From Pseudomonas mosselii (GTDB taxonomy: Bacteria; Pseudomonadota; Gammaproteobacteria; Pseudomonadales; Pseudomonadaceae): 64,000 bases of DNA. The stretch spans positions 248,001 through 312,000 of the forward strand of contig NZ_VAUO01000002.1 of the NCBI RefSeq assembly GCF_005796105.1, in the 5' to 3' direction. Both the position numbers and the translations under genes were made by a program. The stretch's first letter is position 1. Every line of letters starts with the position of its first letter. The notes under the pieces were generated by a model. It did no database searches. It saw only the letters and a list, made by a program, of their open reading frames with translations, and was not told where the DNA came from. This document shows positions 10,820 through 19,658 of this stretch, piece by piece.

Positions 10820-10864
10820 GCGTCCAATCGATATGGCGTACCAAGTGATCGACAGTCCCTATCA
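10820..10864. promoter_or_regulatory. Probable LysR operator, copy 2
   Basis: 30-bp element 10820-10849 (24/30 to 8017-8046, same orientation relative to its minus-strand gene), overlapped by TGATCGACAGTCCCTATCA at 10846-10864, the inverted counterpart of 8043-8061. It lies between moaB and the lysR gene, as expected for an autoregulated LysR-type system. Confidence 0.6.
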
Positions 10865-10882
10865 CCTGTTCCGGTTTGATCG

Positions 10883-10926
10883 CCTGTAGGAGCAGCCTTG
10901 TGTCGCTAAAGGGCGCTCCTACACAA
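10883..10926. repeat. REP-like hairpin
   Basis: CTGTAGGAGC...GCTCCTACA arms enclosing a degenerate loop; same family as the other REP units in the window. It separates the operator from the lysR start. Confidence 0.65.
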
Positions 10927-11004
10927 CCCGCGCCAGCATCCATTTGTGGTCATGCCCCTCACTCTTGGTTAAGGTCACCACATCTCGCACGCCCAGGCCC
11001 GCCC

Positions 11005-11892
11005 ATGGACATCAAGCAACTCAAGTTCCTTATCGCCCTCGACCAGACCCGCCACTTCGGGCAGGCCGCGGCGCTCTGCCACATCACCCAGCCCACGCTG
11101 TCGATGCGCCTGCGCAACCTGGAGGACGAACTGGACCTGGTCCTGGTCAAGCGTGGCCAACGCTTCGAGGGTTTCACCGAGGCCGGCGAGCGCATCCTGG
11201 CCTGGGCCCGTACCCTGCTGGCGGCCCACGACGGCCTGCAAGCCGAAGCCGCCAGCTGCCGTGGCCAGGTGGTCGGCAGCCTGCGCCTGGGTACGGTGCC
11301 GCTGGCCAGCTTCAACCCCATGCACCTGCTGCTGCCGCTGCGCGAAAAATACCCGGAGTTGCAATTCCAGCTCAGCTCCCATAGCACCGAACAGATCATG
11401 GATGGCTTGAGCCGCAACCAGCTGGATTTGGGGATCTGCTACCTCGACCAGGTCAACGCCAGCTTCTTCGAAGTGATCGAGCTGGGCACCACCACCATGG
11501 GCCTGCTGCACGACGTCCGGCATTTCGACTTCGAAGCCACCAGCCTGCGGTGGGAGGACCTGGGCGAGATTCCCCTGGGCCTGCTGAGCAAGGGCATGCA
11601 CTATCGCCAATCGCTGGACCTGAGCTTTCGCAGCCGTGGCATCGAGCCTAACGCGGTACTGGAAAGCGACTCGACCTTCCAGCTGATCCAGGCCATCAAC
11701 ACCGGCGTGTGCTGCGCGATCATGCCGCTGGACTGTGGCCTGGAAGACCTCAGCGAGCACATGTGCATCCTGCCAATCGACGAGGCCAGCATCCACAGCC
11801 CGGTCGGCCTGTTGCTACGCCGCAGCGAACCGCGCTCGGCGATCGCAGAGCAGTGCTTCGACGAGGCGCGGGCGCTGTTTCAGGGCTCCTGA
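11005..11892 (+). CDS. LysR family transcriptional regulator
   Basis: 295 aa from ATG 11005 (MDIKQLKFLIALDQTRHFGQ); the longer frame from 10876 runs through a REP hairpin and is not used. N-terminal winged HTH: QAAALCHITQPTLSMRLRNLEDEL, followed by the linker helix and a periplasmic-binding-like effector domain (GSLRLGTVPLASFNPMHLLLPL...). The ligand cannot be read. Location beside moaB and the duplicated operator make it the likely regulator of the oxidoreductase/moaB/moaA group. Its last 13 bases overlap the end of the convergent AraC gene. Confidence 0.88.
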   Translation: MDIKQLKFLIALDQTRHFGQAAALCHITQPTLSMRLRNLEDELDLVLVKRGQRFEGFTEAGERILAWARTLLAAHDGLQAEAASCRGQVVGSLRLGTVPLASFNPMHLLLPLREKYPELQFQLSSHSTEQIMDGLSRNQLDLGICYLDQVNASFFEVIELGTTTMGLLHDVRHFDFEATSLRWEDLGEIPLGLLSKGMHYRQSLDLSFRSRGIEPNAVLESDSTFQLIQAINTGVCCAIMPLDCGLEDLSEHMCILPIDEASIHSPVGLLLRRSEPRSAIAEQCFDEARALFQGS

Positions 11893-12659
11893 GCGGTCGC
11901 CTGGCGGTACTGGCGCGGGGTGAAACCGGTCAACTGGCGGAACTGCCGACTGAACGCGCTGTGGTCGGTGTAGCCGCAACGCAGCGCCACTTCGGTAATC
12001 GGCAGGTCCGAATGCAATAGCCGGTGGGCGTGTTCGAGCCGCGCCTTGTGGATCATCTGCCGCGGGGTGAGGTGGAACACCCGCTTGCAGTAGCGCTCCA
12101 GCTGCGCCACCGAAATACCGGCAATGCGGGTCAACTCGCCCAGGCTGATGGGCTGGTGGAAATGCGCGCGGATATGCTCGTCCACCGCCGCCAGGCGCTG
12201 ATACGCAGGGTGCGTGTCGGCAGCCGTTTGCAAATCGACCGAAATCCCCACAAGGCCGATGATCCTGCCCGACGGGTCGTACAGCGGTCGCTTGTGGGTC
12301 AGGCACCAACCCGGCTCGCGGCTGCCGTACAGGTGCAACTCCAACTGGTCCTCCAGCACCAGCCCGTGCTCCAACACACGGCGGTCCTGTTCGGTATAGC
12401 CGGGGCCCAGGCGCGCCGGGAACACCTCGGCGCTGGTCTTGCCCAGCAGCGGTTGTAGCTGCTTGAGGCCGCAGCGTTGCACCAAGGTGCGATTAGTCAA
12501 CACATAGCGGGCGTGATCGTCCTTGATGAAGATTGCCGCGTTGGCGATCACGTCGAGCATGGGCAACAGCCAGACCACCCCGGTGAGCAACGCCTCGAGG
12601 GACGCGGGGCGGTGCTGGTCGAGGGTCTGGTACAGGGTTGCCAGGGCGATGTCAGTCAT
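11880..12659 (-). CDS. PAS-AraC family transcriptional regulator (putative hydroxyproline operon activator)
   Basis: 259 aa from ATG 12659 (MTDIALATLYQTL). Residues about 30-140 are a PAS-like sensor (MLDVIANAAIFIKDDHARY, then GRIIGLVGISVDLQTAAD). Residues about 150-255 are an AraC double HTH: EHIRAHFHQPISLGELTRIA and EVALRCGYTDHSAFSRQF with FTPRQYRQ. The gene is divergent from the permease that opens the hydroxyproline operon, so it probably activates that operon. A longer frame to 12737 passes through a REP and is rejected. The PAS sensor is a different type from the cupin-like sensor of classical AraC sugar regulators. Confidence 0.85.
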   Translation of the reverse strand: MTDIALATLYQTLDQHRPASLEALLTGVVWLLPMLDVIANAAIFIKDDHARYVLTNRTLVQRCGLKQLQPLLGKTSAEVFPARLGPGYTEQDRRVLEHGLVLEDQLELHLYGSREPGWCLTHKRPLYDPSGRIIGLVGISVDLQTAADTHPAYQRLAAVDEHIRAHFHQPISLGELTRIAGISVAQLERYCKRVFHLTPRQMIHKARLEHAHRLLHSDLPITEVALRCGYTDHSAFSRQFRQLTGFTPRQYRQATAQEP

Positions 12660-12977
12660 TGCTTCAGTGCTCGATTGGCTGTGCGGGCACTTGTAGGAGC
12701 GGGCTTGCCCGCGAACGCGCCAGCACACCCACCGCACCTCTATAGCCCTTGCGCGATATGGCTTACAGCCTATCCAGCAGACACAGCCGAACGCCAGACT
12801 TTTCTATAACTGTGCCGATTTCGTCATCACACCTGCAGAAAAGCATCAAGAACCGAGCCTGCGATCGGTCCACTCTATGTCCCACGCAAGCCGCTCATCC
12901 TCCACAAGAACGCGGCCCGCAACGCCGCATCGTGACATCAGACCTGCCTATCCAAAAACCTACAAAAAGGCGCCACC
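12660..12977. other. Divergent control region of the hydroxyproline cluster, with a REP unit
   Basis: 318 bp without a gene. A REP unit (TTGTAGGAGCGGGCTTGCCC...) lies at 12691-12716. An AT-richer patch containing TATAAC near 12804 could be the -10 of the permease promoter, but no convincing -35 is visible. No clear inverted repeat for the AraC protein could be found by eye. Confidence 0.5.
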
Positions 12978-14594
12978 ATGTCAGGCAAATTCAAGAAACA
13001 GTTGTCCTTGCTGGATCTCACCTTCATCGGCCTTGGCGCGATCTTCGGCTCCGGCTGGCTGTTCGCCGCCAGCCACGTCTCGGCCATCGCCGGCCCCGCC
13101 GGTATCTTCTCCTGGTTCCTTGGCGGCTTCGCCGTGTTGCTGCTGGGCATCGTCTACTGCGAGCTGGGCGCCGCCCTGCCACGGGCCGGTGGCGTAGTAC
13201 GTTACCCGGTGTATTCACACGGCCCGCTGCTGGGCTACCTGATGGGCTTCATCACCCTGATCGCCTTCTCCAGCCTAATTGCCATCGAAGTGGTCGCCTC
13301 GCGCCAATACGCCGCAGCCTGGTTCCCTGGGCTGACCAAGGCCGGTTCAAGCGATCCAACGGTACTGGGCTGGCTGGTGCAGTTCGCCCTGCTGGGATTG
13401 TTCTTCTTCCTCAACTACCGCAGCGTGAAGACCTTCGCCAAGGCCAATAACCTGGTCAGCGTGTTCAAGTTCATCGTGCCGCTGCTGGTAATCGGCGTAT
13501 TGTTCACCTTCTTCAAGCCCGAGAACTTCGAGGTGCAAGGTTTCGCCCCATTCGGCCTGTCAGGCATCGAAATGGCGGTCTCGGCGGGCGGCATCATCTT
13601 CGCCTACCTGGGCCTGACACCGATCATCTCGGTGGCCAGCGAAGTGAAGAACCCACAGCGCACCATCCCCATCGCACTGATCCTTTCAGTGCTGCTGTCT
13701 ACCGCCATCTATGCCTTGCTGCAGCTAGCCTTCCTCGGCAGCGTGCCAACCGAAATGCTGGCCAATGGCTGGGCCGGAATCTCCAAGGAACTGGCCCTGC
13801 CCTACCGTGACATCGCCCTGGCCCTGGGTGTGGGCTGGCTGGCCTACCTGGTGGTGGCAGACGCGGTGATCTCGCCCAGCGGCTGCGGCAACATCTACAT
13901 GAACGCCACCCCACGGGTGATCTATGGCTGGGCACAGACCGGCACCTTCTTCAAGTACTTCACCCGCATCGACGAGCAGTCCGGCATCCCGCGCCCTGCG
14001 CTGTGGCTGACCTTCGGTCTGTCGGTGTTCTGGACCCTGCCGTTCCCGTCCTGGGAGGCGCTGATCAACGTGGTTTCCGCCGCTCTGGTGCTCAGCTACG
14101 CCGTGGCCCCGGTCTCGGTCGCCGCCCTGCGCCGCAGTGCCCCCAACCTGCCCCGGCCGTTCCGCGTCAAGGGCATGCGCGTGCTCGGCCCGCTGTCGTT
14201 CATCATCGCCGCGCTGATCGTCTACTGGTCGGGCTGGAATACCGTGTCCTGGTTGCTGGCCCTGCAGATCGTGATGTTCGTGCTGTACCTGCTGTGCCGC
14301 CGCTTCGTACCCACCGAACACCTGTCGCTGGCCCAACAGGTGCGCGCATCGGCCTGGCTGATCGGCTTCTATGCCGTGACCATCCTGCTGTCTTGGCTGG
14401 GCAGCTTCGGCGGCCTGGGCGTGATCGGCCATCCACTCGATACCGTGGTCGTGGCCATCGCCGCCCTGGGCATCTACTACTGGGGCGCGGCCACCGGCGT
14501 ACCCGCGCATTTGGTGCGGCTGGATGAGGATGACGAGAGCGAACTGCCCGGGCAGGTGCACAGCAGCCATCGGCCGACGGTACTGGCTTCCTGA
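12978..14594 (+). CDS. APC-superfamily amino acid permease (putative hydroxyproline/proline importer)
   Basis: 538 aa with about 12 hydrophobic helices. The first carries the APC consensus LTFIGLGAIFGSGWLFAASH. Other family features are GAALPRAGGVVRYPVYSHGP and EVKNPQRTIPIALILS. A hydrophilic C-terminal tail rich in acidic residues follows residue ~510. It is the first gene of a run continuing into the hydroxyproline epimerase 92 bases later, so hydroxyproline uptake is the most economical role; substrate specificity is inference. The start at 12978 follows an AAAAGGCG ribosome site. Confidence 0.85.
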   Translation: MSGKFKKQLSLLDLTFIGLGAIFGSGWLFAASHVSAIAGPAGIFSWFLGGFAVLLLGIVYCELGAALPRAGGVVRYPVYSHGPLLGYLMGFITLIAFSSLIAIEVVASRQYAAAWFPGLTKAGSSDPTVLGWLVQFALLGLFFFLNYRSVKTFAKANNLVSVFKFIVPLLVIGVLFTFFKPENFEVQGFAPFGLSGIEMAVSAGGIIFAYLGLTPIISVASEVKNPQRTIPIALILSVLLSTAIYALLQLAFLGSVPTEMLANGWAGISKELALPYRDIALALGVGWLAYLVVADAVISPSGCGNIYMNATPRVIYGWAQTGTFFKYFTRIDEQSGIPRPALWLTFGLSVFWTLPFPSWEALINVVSAALVLSYAVAPVSVAALRRSAPNLPRPFRVKGMRVLGPLSFIIAALIVYWSGWNTVSWLLALQIVMFVLYLLCRRFVPTEHLSLAQQVRASAWLIGFYAVTILLSWLGSFGGLGVIGHPLDTVVVAIAALGIYYWGAATGVPAHLVRLDEDDESELPGQVHSSHRPTVLAS

Positions 14595-14686
14595 TATTCC
14601 CACTGCATTGATCGGAGTGGTCACCGCCCTCAACACGAGGCAAGCCCGCTCCCTCGGGATCACTTGAACCTGCAACGGACAATCCC

Positions 14687-15613
14687 ATGAAACAGATCCG
14701 AGTCATCGATTCCCACACCGGCGGCGAACCCACCCGCCTGGTGATGAAGGGCTTCCCCGCCCTCTCCGGGCGCAGCATGGCCGAACAACGCGACGAGCTG
14801 CGCGAGCTACACGACCACTGGCGTCGCGCCTGCCTGCTGGAACCGCGCGGCAACGATGTTTTGGTGGGCGCGCTTTACTGCCCGCCGGTTTCGGCCGGTG
14901 CCACCTGCGGGGTGATTTTCTTCAACAACGCCGGCTACCTGAACATGTGCGGCCACGGCACCATCGGCTTGGTTGCCTCGCTGCACCATCTGGGCCTGAT
15001 CGAGCCAGGCGAGCACCAGATCGACACCCCGGTCGGCCAGGTCAGTGCCACCCTGCATGAGGACGGCGCCATCACCATCGGCAACGTACCGGCCTACCGC
15101 TATCGCCAGCAGATAGCGGTGGACGTCCCGGGCCACGGCATCGTTCACGGCGATATTGCCTGGGGCGGCAACTGGTTCTTCCTGGTCAGTGAGCATGGCC
15201 TGCGCCTCGAACTGGACAACCGCGATGCCCTGACCGACTACACCTGGGCCCTGCTCAAGGCCCTCGCAGCCCAGGGCATCACCGGCGAGCACGGTGCGCC
15301 AATCGACCATGTCGAACTGTTCGCAGACGACCCCAACGCAGACAGCCGCAACTTCGTGATGTGCCCCGGCAAGGCCTACGACCGCTCGCCCTGCGGCACT
15401 GGTACCAGCGCCAAACTCGCGTGCCTTGCCGCCGACGGCAAGCTCGCCGAGGGCCAGGTCTGGACCCAGGCCAGTATCACCGGCAGCCAGTTCCAGGGCC
15501 GCTTCGAACGCCTCGGCGAGCGCATTCGCCCGTTCATCACCGGCCGCGCCTACATGACCGCCGACAGCACCCTGCTGATCGACGAACAAGACCCTTTCGC
15601 CTGGGGCATCTGA
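14687..15613 (+). CDS. lhpA: 4-hydroxyproline 2-epimerase
   Basis: 308 aa, the family length. Both catalytic Cys of the proline racemase superfamily are visible: [11 protein letters not shown] (residue ~88) and [14 protein letters not shown] (residue ~236). [13 protein letters not shown] at the N terminus and [15 protein letters not shown] are typical of hydroxyproline epimerases rather than trans-3-hydroxyproline dehydratases, which lack the first Cys. It converts trans-4-hydroxy-L-proline to cis-4-hydroxy-D-proline, the first cytoplasmic step. It is followed 42 bases later by the deaminase gene. Confidence 0.93.
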   Translation: MKQIRVIDSHTGGEPTRLVMKGFPALSGRSMAEQRDELRELHDHWRRACLLEPRGNDVLVGALYCPPVSAGATCGVIFFNNAGYLNMCGHGTIGLVASLHHLGLIEPGEHQIDTPVGQVSATLHEDGAITIGNVPAYRYRQQIAVDVPGHGIVHGDIAWGGNWFFLVSEHGLRLELDNRDALTDYTWALLKALAAQGITGEHGAPIDHVELFADDPNADSRNFVMCPGKAYDRSPCGTGTSAKLACLAADGKLAEGQVWTQASITGSQFQGRFERLGERIRPFITGRAYMTADSTLLIDEQDPFAWGI

Positions 15614-15655
15614 CCCCGGCGTTCTTTCTGACTGAACAGTGCAAGGAGTGACCCC

Positions 15656-16603
15656 ATGAACACCAACATTTTCACCGGCACCATGCCCGCCCTGATGACC
15701 CCGTGCACCGCCGCGCGCAAGCCAGACTTCGATGCCCTGGTACGCAAGGGCCGCGAACTGATCGAGGCCGGTATGAGCGCGGTGGTGTATTGCGGCTCGA
15801 TGGGCGACTGGCCGCTGTTGAGCGAGGCCGAGCGCCAGGAAGGCGTCGCGCGCCTGGTGGCCGCTGGCATCCCGACCATCGTCGGCACTGGCGCGGTGAA
15901 TACCCGTGAAGCCGTCTCCCACGCGGCGCACGCTGCCAAGGTCGGCGCTGCCGGCCTGATGGTGATCCCCCGCGTGCTGTCCCGAGGCGCCTCGCTGGGC
16001 GCCCAGCAGCAGCACTTCTCAGCGATCCTGGGCGCCGCACCGAAGCTGCCGGCGGTGATCTACAACAGCCCCTACTACGGCTTCGCCACCCGCGCCGACC
16101 TGTTCTTCGCATTGCGCCGCGAGTACCCAAACCTGATCGGCTTCAAGGAATTCGGCGGCGCTGCCGACCTGCGCTACGCCGCCGAGCACATCACCTCGCA
16201 AGATGACGATGTGACCTTGATGGTGGGTGTGGACACGCAAGTGGTACACGGTTTCGTCAACTGCAACGCCACCGGCGCCATCACCGGCATCGGCAACGCA
16301 CTGCCGCGCGAAGTGCTGCAACTGGTCAGCCTGAGCAAGCAGGCCGCCAAGGGCGATGCCCGTGCCCGCCGCCTGGCCCGAGAGCTGGAGTCGGCGCTGG
16401 CGGTGCTGTCATCGTTCGATGAAGGCTGCGACCTGGTGCTGTACTACAAGCACCTGATGGTGCTCAACGGCGACACCGAGTACAGCCTGCACTTCAACGA
16501 GACCGACGTGCTGACCGATGCCCAGCGCAACTATGCCGAACAGCAATACGCGCTGTTCCGCCAGTGGTACGCCAGTTGGTCGGCCGAGCAGAACATCGCC
16601 TGA
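15656..16603 (+). CDS. Dihydrodipicolinate-synthase-family 1-pyrroline-4-hydroxy-2-carboxylate deaminase
   Basis: 315 aa TIM-barrel lyase of the DapA family. Seen are [27 protein letters not shown] (in place of the TTGE loop of true DapA), [11 protein letters not shown] and the Schiff-base Lys in [12 protein letters not shown]. In hydroxyproline clusters this family removes ammonia and water from 1-pyrroline-4-hydroxy-2-carboxylate to give 2-oxoglutarate semialdehyde. The true DapA of this organism is at 35930, which supports a catabolic job for this one. The ribosome site AAGGAG lies 8 bases before the ATG. Confidence 0.9.
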   Translation: MNTNIFTGTMPALMTPCTAARKPDFDALVRKGRELIEAGMSAVVYCGSMGDWPLLSEAERQEGVARLVAAGIPTIVGTGAVNTREAVSHAAHAAKVGAAGLMVIPRVLSRGASLGAQQQHFSAILGAAPKLPAVIYNSPYYGFATRADLFFALRREYPNLIGFKEFGGAADLRYAAEHITSQDDDVTLMVGVDTQVVHGFVNCNATGAITGIGNALPREVLQLVSLSKQAAKGDARARRLARELESALAVLSSFDEGCDLVLYYKHLMVLNGDTEYSLHFNETDVLTDAQRNYAEQQYALFRQWYASWSAEQNIA

Positions 16604-16627
16604 TACCCGACTGCGACGCACGCCCCG

Positions 16628-16656
16628 TGTAGGAGCGGCCTTGTGCCGCTCCTACA
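16628..16656. repeat. REP hairpin inside the hydroxyproline operon
   Basis: TGTAGGAGCGG and CCGCTCCTACA are perfect 11-base arms around a 7-base loop. It lies in the 91-base gap between the deaminase and semialdehyde dehydrogenase genes, on the mRNA of the operon. It could stabilise the upstream message. Confidence 0.8.
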
Positions 16657-16694
16657 AAGACGGCATCCCGAATTCATTTGCAAAGGACACCTCC

Positions 16695-18272
16695 ATGCCC
16701 CTCACCGGCAACCTGCTGATTGGCCAACGCGCCGTGCCCGGCACCGAGGCGCCGATCCACGCCATCGACCCGGCCACCGACCAGCCACTCGAACCCGCCT
16801 ACCCCGGCGCCAGCGCCGAGCAAGTAGTCCAGGCCTGTGCCCTGGCTTGGGCAGCGTTCGATGCCTACCGCGACACCTCGCTCGAACAACGGGCGTGCTT
16901 TCTTGAAACCATCGCCGAGCAGATCGAAGCCCTGGGCGATGAACTGATCGAACGCGCGGTTGCCGAAACCGGCCTGCCCAGCGCACGTATCCTGGGCGAA
17001 CGTGGCCGCACCAGCACGCAGTTGCGCAGCTTCGCACGGGTGGTGCGCGCCGGGGAGTGGCTGGATGTGCGCGTCGACACCGCCCTGCCCGAGCGCCAGC
17101 CCCTGCCACGTCCTGACCTGCGCCAGCGCCAAGTGGCCGTGGGCCCGGTGGCGGTGTTCGGCGCCAGCAACTTCCCGCTGGCCTTCTCGGTCGCTGGCGG
17201 CGACACCGCCTCGGCACTGGCTGCGGGCTGCCCGGTGGTGGTCAAGGCGCACAGCGCGCACCCCGGCACCGGCGAATTGGTCGGCCGCGCCGTGGCCAAG
17301 GCTGCGCAACTGTGCGGGCTGCCCGAGGGCGTGTTCTCGCTGCTGTACGGCGCTGGACGCGCAGTGGGCATCGGCCTGGTCAGCGACCCGCGCATCAAGG
17401 CCGTGGGTTTTACCGGCTCGCGCAGCGGCGGCCTCGCCCTGTGCCAGGCAGCCCAAGCCCGCCCCGAGCCGATCCCGGTGTACGCCGAGATGGCATCGAT
17501 CAACCCAGTGCTGCTGTTCGATGCCGCCCTGCACAACCGTGGCGAAGCACTGGCTCAGGGCTTCGTCGCCTCGCTCACGCAGGGTGCCGGGCAATTTTGC
17601 ACCAACCCGGGCCTGGTGATCGCCCGCCAGGGGCCGGCGTTGCAGCGCTTCATAGAGACGGCCAGCGAGCACCTGCGCCAGGCTCAGGCCCAGACCATGC
17701 TCACGCCCGGCATCTTCAATGCCTACCAGGCCGGAATCGCCGCGCTGGCGGAGAACCGCAACGCCCAGCTGGCCGCCCGCGGCCTACCGGCCCAAGGGCC
17801 GAACCAGTGCCAAGCGCAGTTGTTGCTCACCGAGGCCAACGCGTTTCTCGCCGACCCGGCGCTGCACGCCGAAGTGTTCGGCGCAGCCTCACTGGTGGTG
17901 GTCTGCACCAGCGATGATCAAATGCGTGAAGTGACCGAACACCTGGAAGGCCAACTGACCGCCACCCTGCACATGGACGACGCCGACCTGGACGCCGCCC
18001 GCGCACTGTTGCCGATCCTTGAGCGCAAGGCTGGGCGCATCCTGGTCAACGGCTGGCCCACCGGGGTGGAGGTCTGCGACGCGATGGTGCATGGTGGACC
18101 GTTCCCGGCGACCTCCAATACCCGCAGCACCTCGGTGGGCTCGGCAGCGATCCTGCGCTTCCTGCGTCCGGTGTGCTACCAGGGCTTCCCCGACGCGCTG
18201 CTGCCCAGCGCTCTGCAACATGCCAACCCGCTACACCTGCGTCGGCTGCTCGACAGCCAGCGGGAAGCCTGA
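16695..18272 (+). CDS. 2,5-dioxovalerate (2-oxoglutarate semialdehyde) dehydrogenase
   Basis: 525 aa aldehyde dehydrogenase starting [16 protein letters not shown] after an AAAGGAC site. Motifs include [48 protein letters not shown], the catalytic Glu in [11 protein letters not shown] and the catalytic Cys in [12 protein letters not shown]. Length and the [22 protein letters not shown] pattern (split here by the reading limit) fit the ketoglutarate-semialdehyde dehydrogenase branch. It makes 2-oxoglutarate with NAD(P)+, closing the hydroxyproline route. The next gene begins 3 bases after its stop. Confidence 0.9.
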   Translation: MPLTGNLLIGQRAVPGTEAPIHAIDPATDQPLEPAYPGASAEQVVQACALAWAAFDAYRDTSLEQRACFLETIAEQIEALGDELIERAVAETGLPSARILGERGRTSTQLRSFARVVRAGEWLDVRVDTALPERQPLPRPDLRQRQVAVGPVAVFGASNFPLAFSVAGGDTASALAAGCPVVVKAHSAHPGTGELVGRAVAKAAQLCGLPEGVFSLLYGAGRAVGIGLVSDPRIKAVGFTGSRSGGLALCQAAQARPEPIPVYAEMASINPVLLFDAALHNRGEALAQGFVASLTQGAGQFCTNPGLVIARQGPALQRFIETASEHLRQAQAQTMLTPGIFNAYQAGIAALAENRNAQLAARGLPAQGPNQCQAQLLLTEANAFLADPALHAEVFGAASLVVVCTSDDQMREVTEHLEGQLTATLHMDDADLDAARALLPILERKAGRILVNGWPTGVEVCDAMVHGGPFPATSNTRSTSVGSAAILRFLRPVCYQGFPDALLPSALQHANPLHLRRLLDSQREA

Positions 18273-18275
18273 GCC

Positions 18276-19520
18276 ATGGCCAGCCTCGACACCGATATCG
18301 CTGTGGTCGGCGCCGGCATTGTCGGCGTGGCCTGCGCGCTGCAACTGGCACGCCAGGGCAAGCGGGTGCTGCTGATTGATCGACAGGCCCCAGGCCATGG
18401 TGCCTCTTGGGGCAATGCTGGTCATTTGGCCAGCGAGCAGGTGTTCCCGATTGCCGACCTGTCAATCCTCAAGCGCCTGCCGAACATGCTGATCGACCCC
18501 ATGGGCCCGCTGCGCCTGGACTGGAAGTACCTGCCCCGTGCCCTGCCGTGGTTCACCCGGCTGCTGCTCAACCTGCGCCCGACGCCGTTCCAGCGCAGCG
18601 TTGCCGGCCTGCGCGCGCTCAACGAAGCCAGCCTTGGGGCCTGGCAACGACTGCTCGGTAGTCTTGGGCGCAGTGACCTGTTCCATGAGCAGGGTTCGCT
18701 GCTGGTGTTCGAGCGCCACGAATCGCGCCAGGCGCTGGAAGCATTGCGCACACGCATGCAGGAGCAGGCGGTGCCGGTGACATTCTGGCCAGCGCAGCAG
18801 GTGCGCGATGCGGCGCCACAGTTGAGCGAATCACTGCAAGGGGGCCTGTTCTTTCCGCGTACCGGGCATTTCATCGACCCGTACCGGGTGGTCAGCGCCC
18901 TGTTCGATGCCGCGCTCGCAGCCGGTGTGCAGTTCGCCAGTCGCGAGATCACCAACGCACGCGTGCAGCACGATGGGGTCAGGCTGGACAGCGCTCAGGG
19001 CGCGTTGCAGGCGCGCCAGGTGCTGCTGGCCTGTGGCGCGCACTCGGCCGCGTTGGTCAAGGCACTGACCGGCAAGCGTGTACCACTGGACACCGAGCGC
19101 GGCTATCACCTGATGCTGCCAAACGAGCATCAACGCCTGCCTTTCGCCGTCACGTCGCTGGAACGCCGCTTCATCATGACCCCGATGGAAGGCGGCTTGC
19201 GCCTGGCCGGCACGGTAGAGTTCGCAGGGCTGAACGCACCGCCGAGTATGCAGCGGGCGTGGCAGTTGCACCGGCTGAGCCAGGGGTTGTTCAAGAGGGA
19301 CTTGAGTGCCGAGGGGGCGACGCCTTGGATGGGCTTGCGGCCCTCGTTACCGGACTCGTTGCCAGTGATTGACCGGGTGGCCGAAGGCAAGGTGCTGCTG
19401 GCGTTCGGGCACCAGCATCTGGGCTTGACCCAGGCGGCGGTGACGGCGGAGTGGGTGGGGAAGATGGTGGAGCAGTCAGCCGGATTGGCAACCTCGTATT
19501 ACCGGTTGGATCGGTTTTAG
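18276..19520 (+). CDS. FAD-dependent D-hydroxyproline dehydrogenase (DadA-like)
   Basis: 414 aa. The N-terminal dinucleotide-binding loop is VVGAGIVGVACALQLARQGK, followed by LLIDRQAPGHGASWGNAGHLA, typical of DadA-type flavoenzymes. WMGLRPSLPDSLPVID and AFGHQHLGLTQA form the C-terminal FAD contacts. In this cluster it would oxidise cis-4-hydroxy-D-proline to 1-pyrroline-4-hydroxy-2-carboxylate, feeding electrons to the respiratory chain. This single-polypeptide form differs from the three-subunit enzyme used by some relatives. It is the last gene of the operon, with an inverted REP pair downstream. Confidence 0.87.
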   Translation: MASLDTDIAVVGAGIVGVACALQLARQGKRVLLIDRQAPGHGASWGNAGHLASEQVFPIADLSILKRLPNMLIDPMGPLRLDWKYLPRALPWFTRLLLNLRPTPFQRSVAGLRALNEASLGAWQRLLGSLGRSDLFHEQGSLLVFERHESRQALEALRTRMQEQAVPVTFWPAQQVRDAAPQLSESLQGGLFFPRTGHFIDPYRVVSALFDAALAAGVQFASREITNARVQHDGVRLDSAQGALQARQVLLACGAHSAALVKALTGKRVPLDTERGYHLMLPNEHQRLPFAVTSLERRFIMTPMEGGLRLAGTVEFAGLNAPPSMQRAWQLHRLSQGLFKRDLSAEGATPWMGLRPSLPDSLPVIDRVAEGKVLLAFGHQHLGLTQAAVTAEWVGKMVEQSAGLATSYYRLDRF

Positions 19521-19534
19521 CCTGTGCAGGCCTC

Positions 19535-19631
19535 TTCGCGGGTAAACGCGCTCCCACAGGGGTAGCGTCCAGCCTGAAGGCAGCCCCTTCATCGCAACGC
19601 AGATCCCTGTGGGAGCGGGTTCACCCGCGAA
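19535..19631. repeat. Inverted REP pair (BIME-like)
   Basis: TTCGCGGGTAAACGCGCTCC... at 19535-19560 and CCTGTGGGAGCGGG... ending at 19631 are inverted partners. A separate perfect hairpin GGGCTGCaaaGCAGCCC follows at 19633-19649, just past the xenA stop on the minus strand. The pair lies between the convergent hydroxyproline operon and xenA. Confidence 0.8.
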
Positions 19632-19658
19632 TGGGCTGCAAAGCAGCCCCTTCACACC

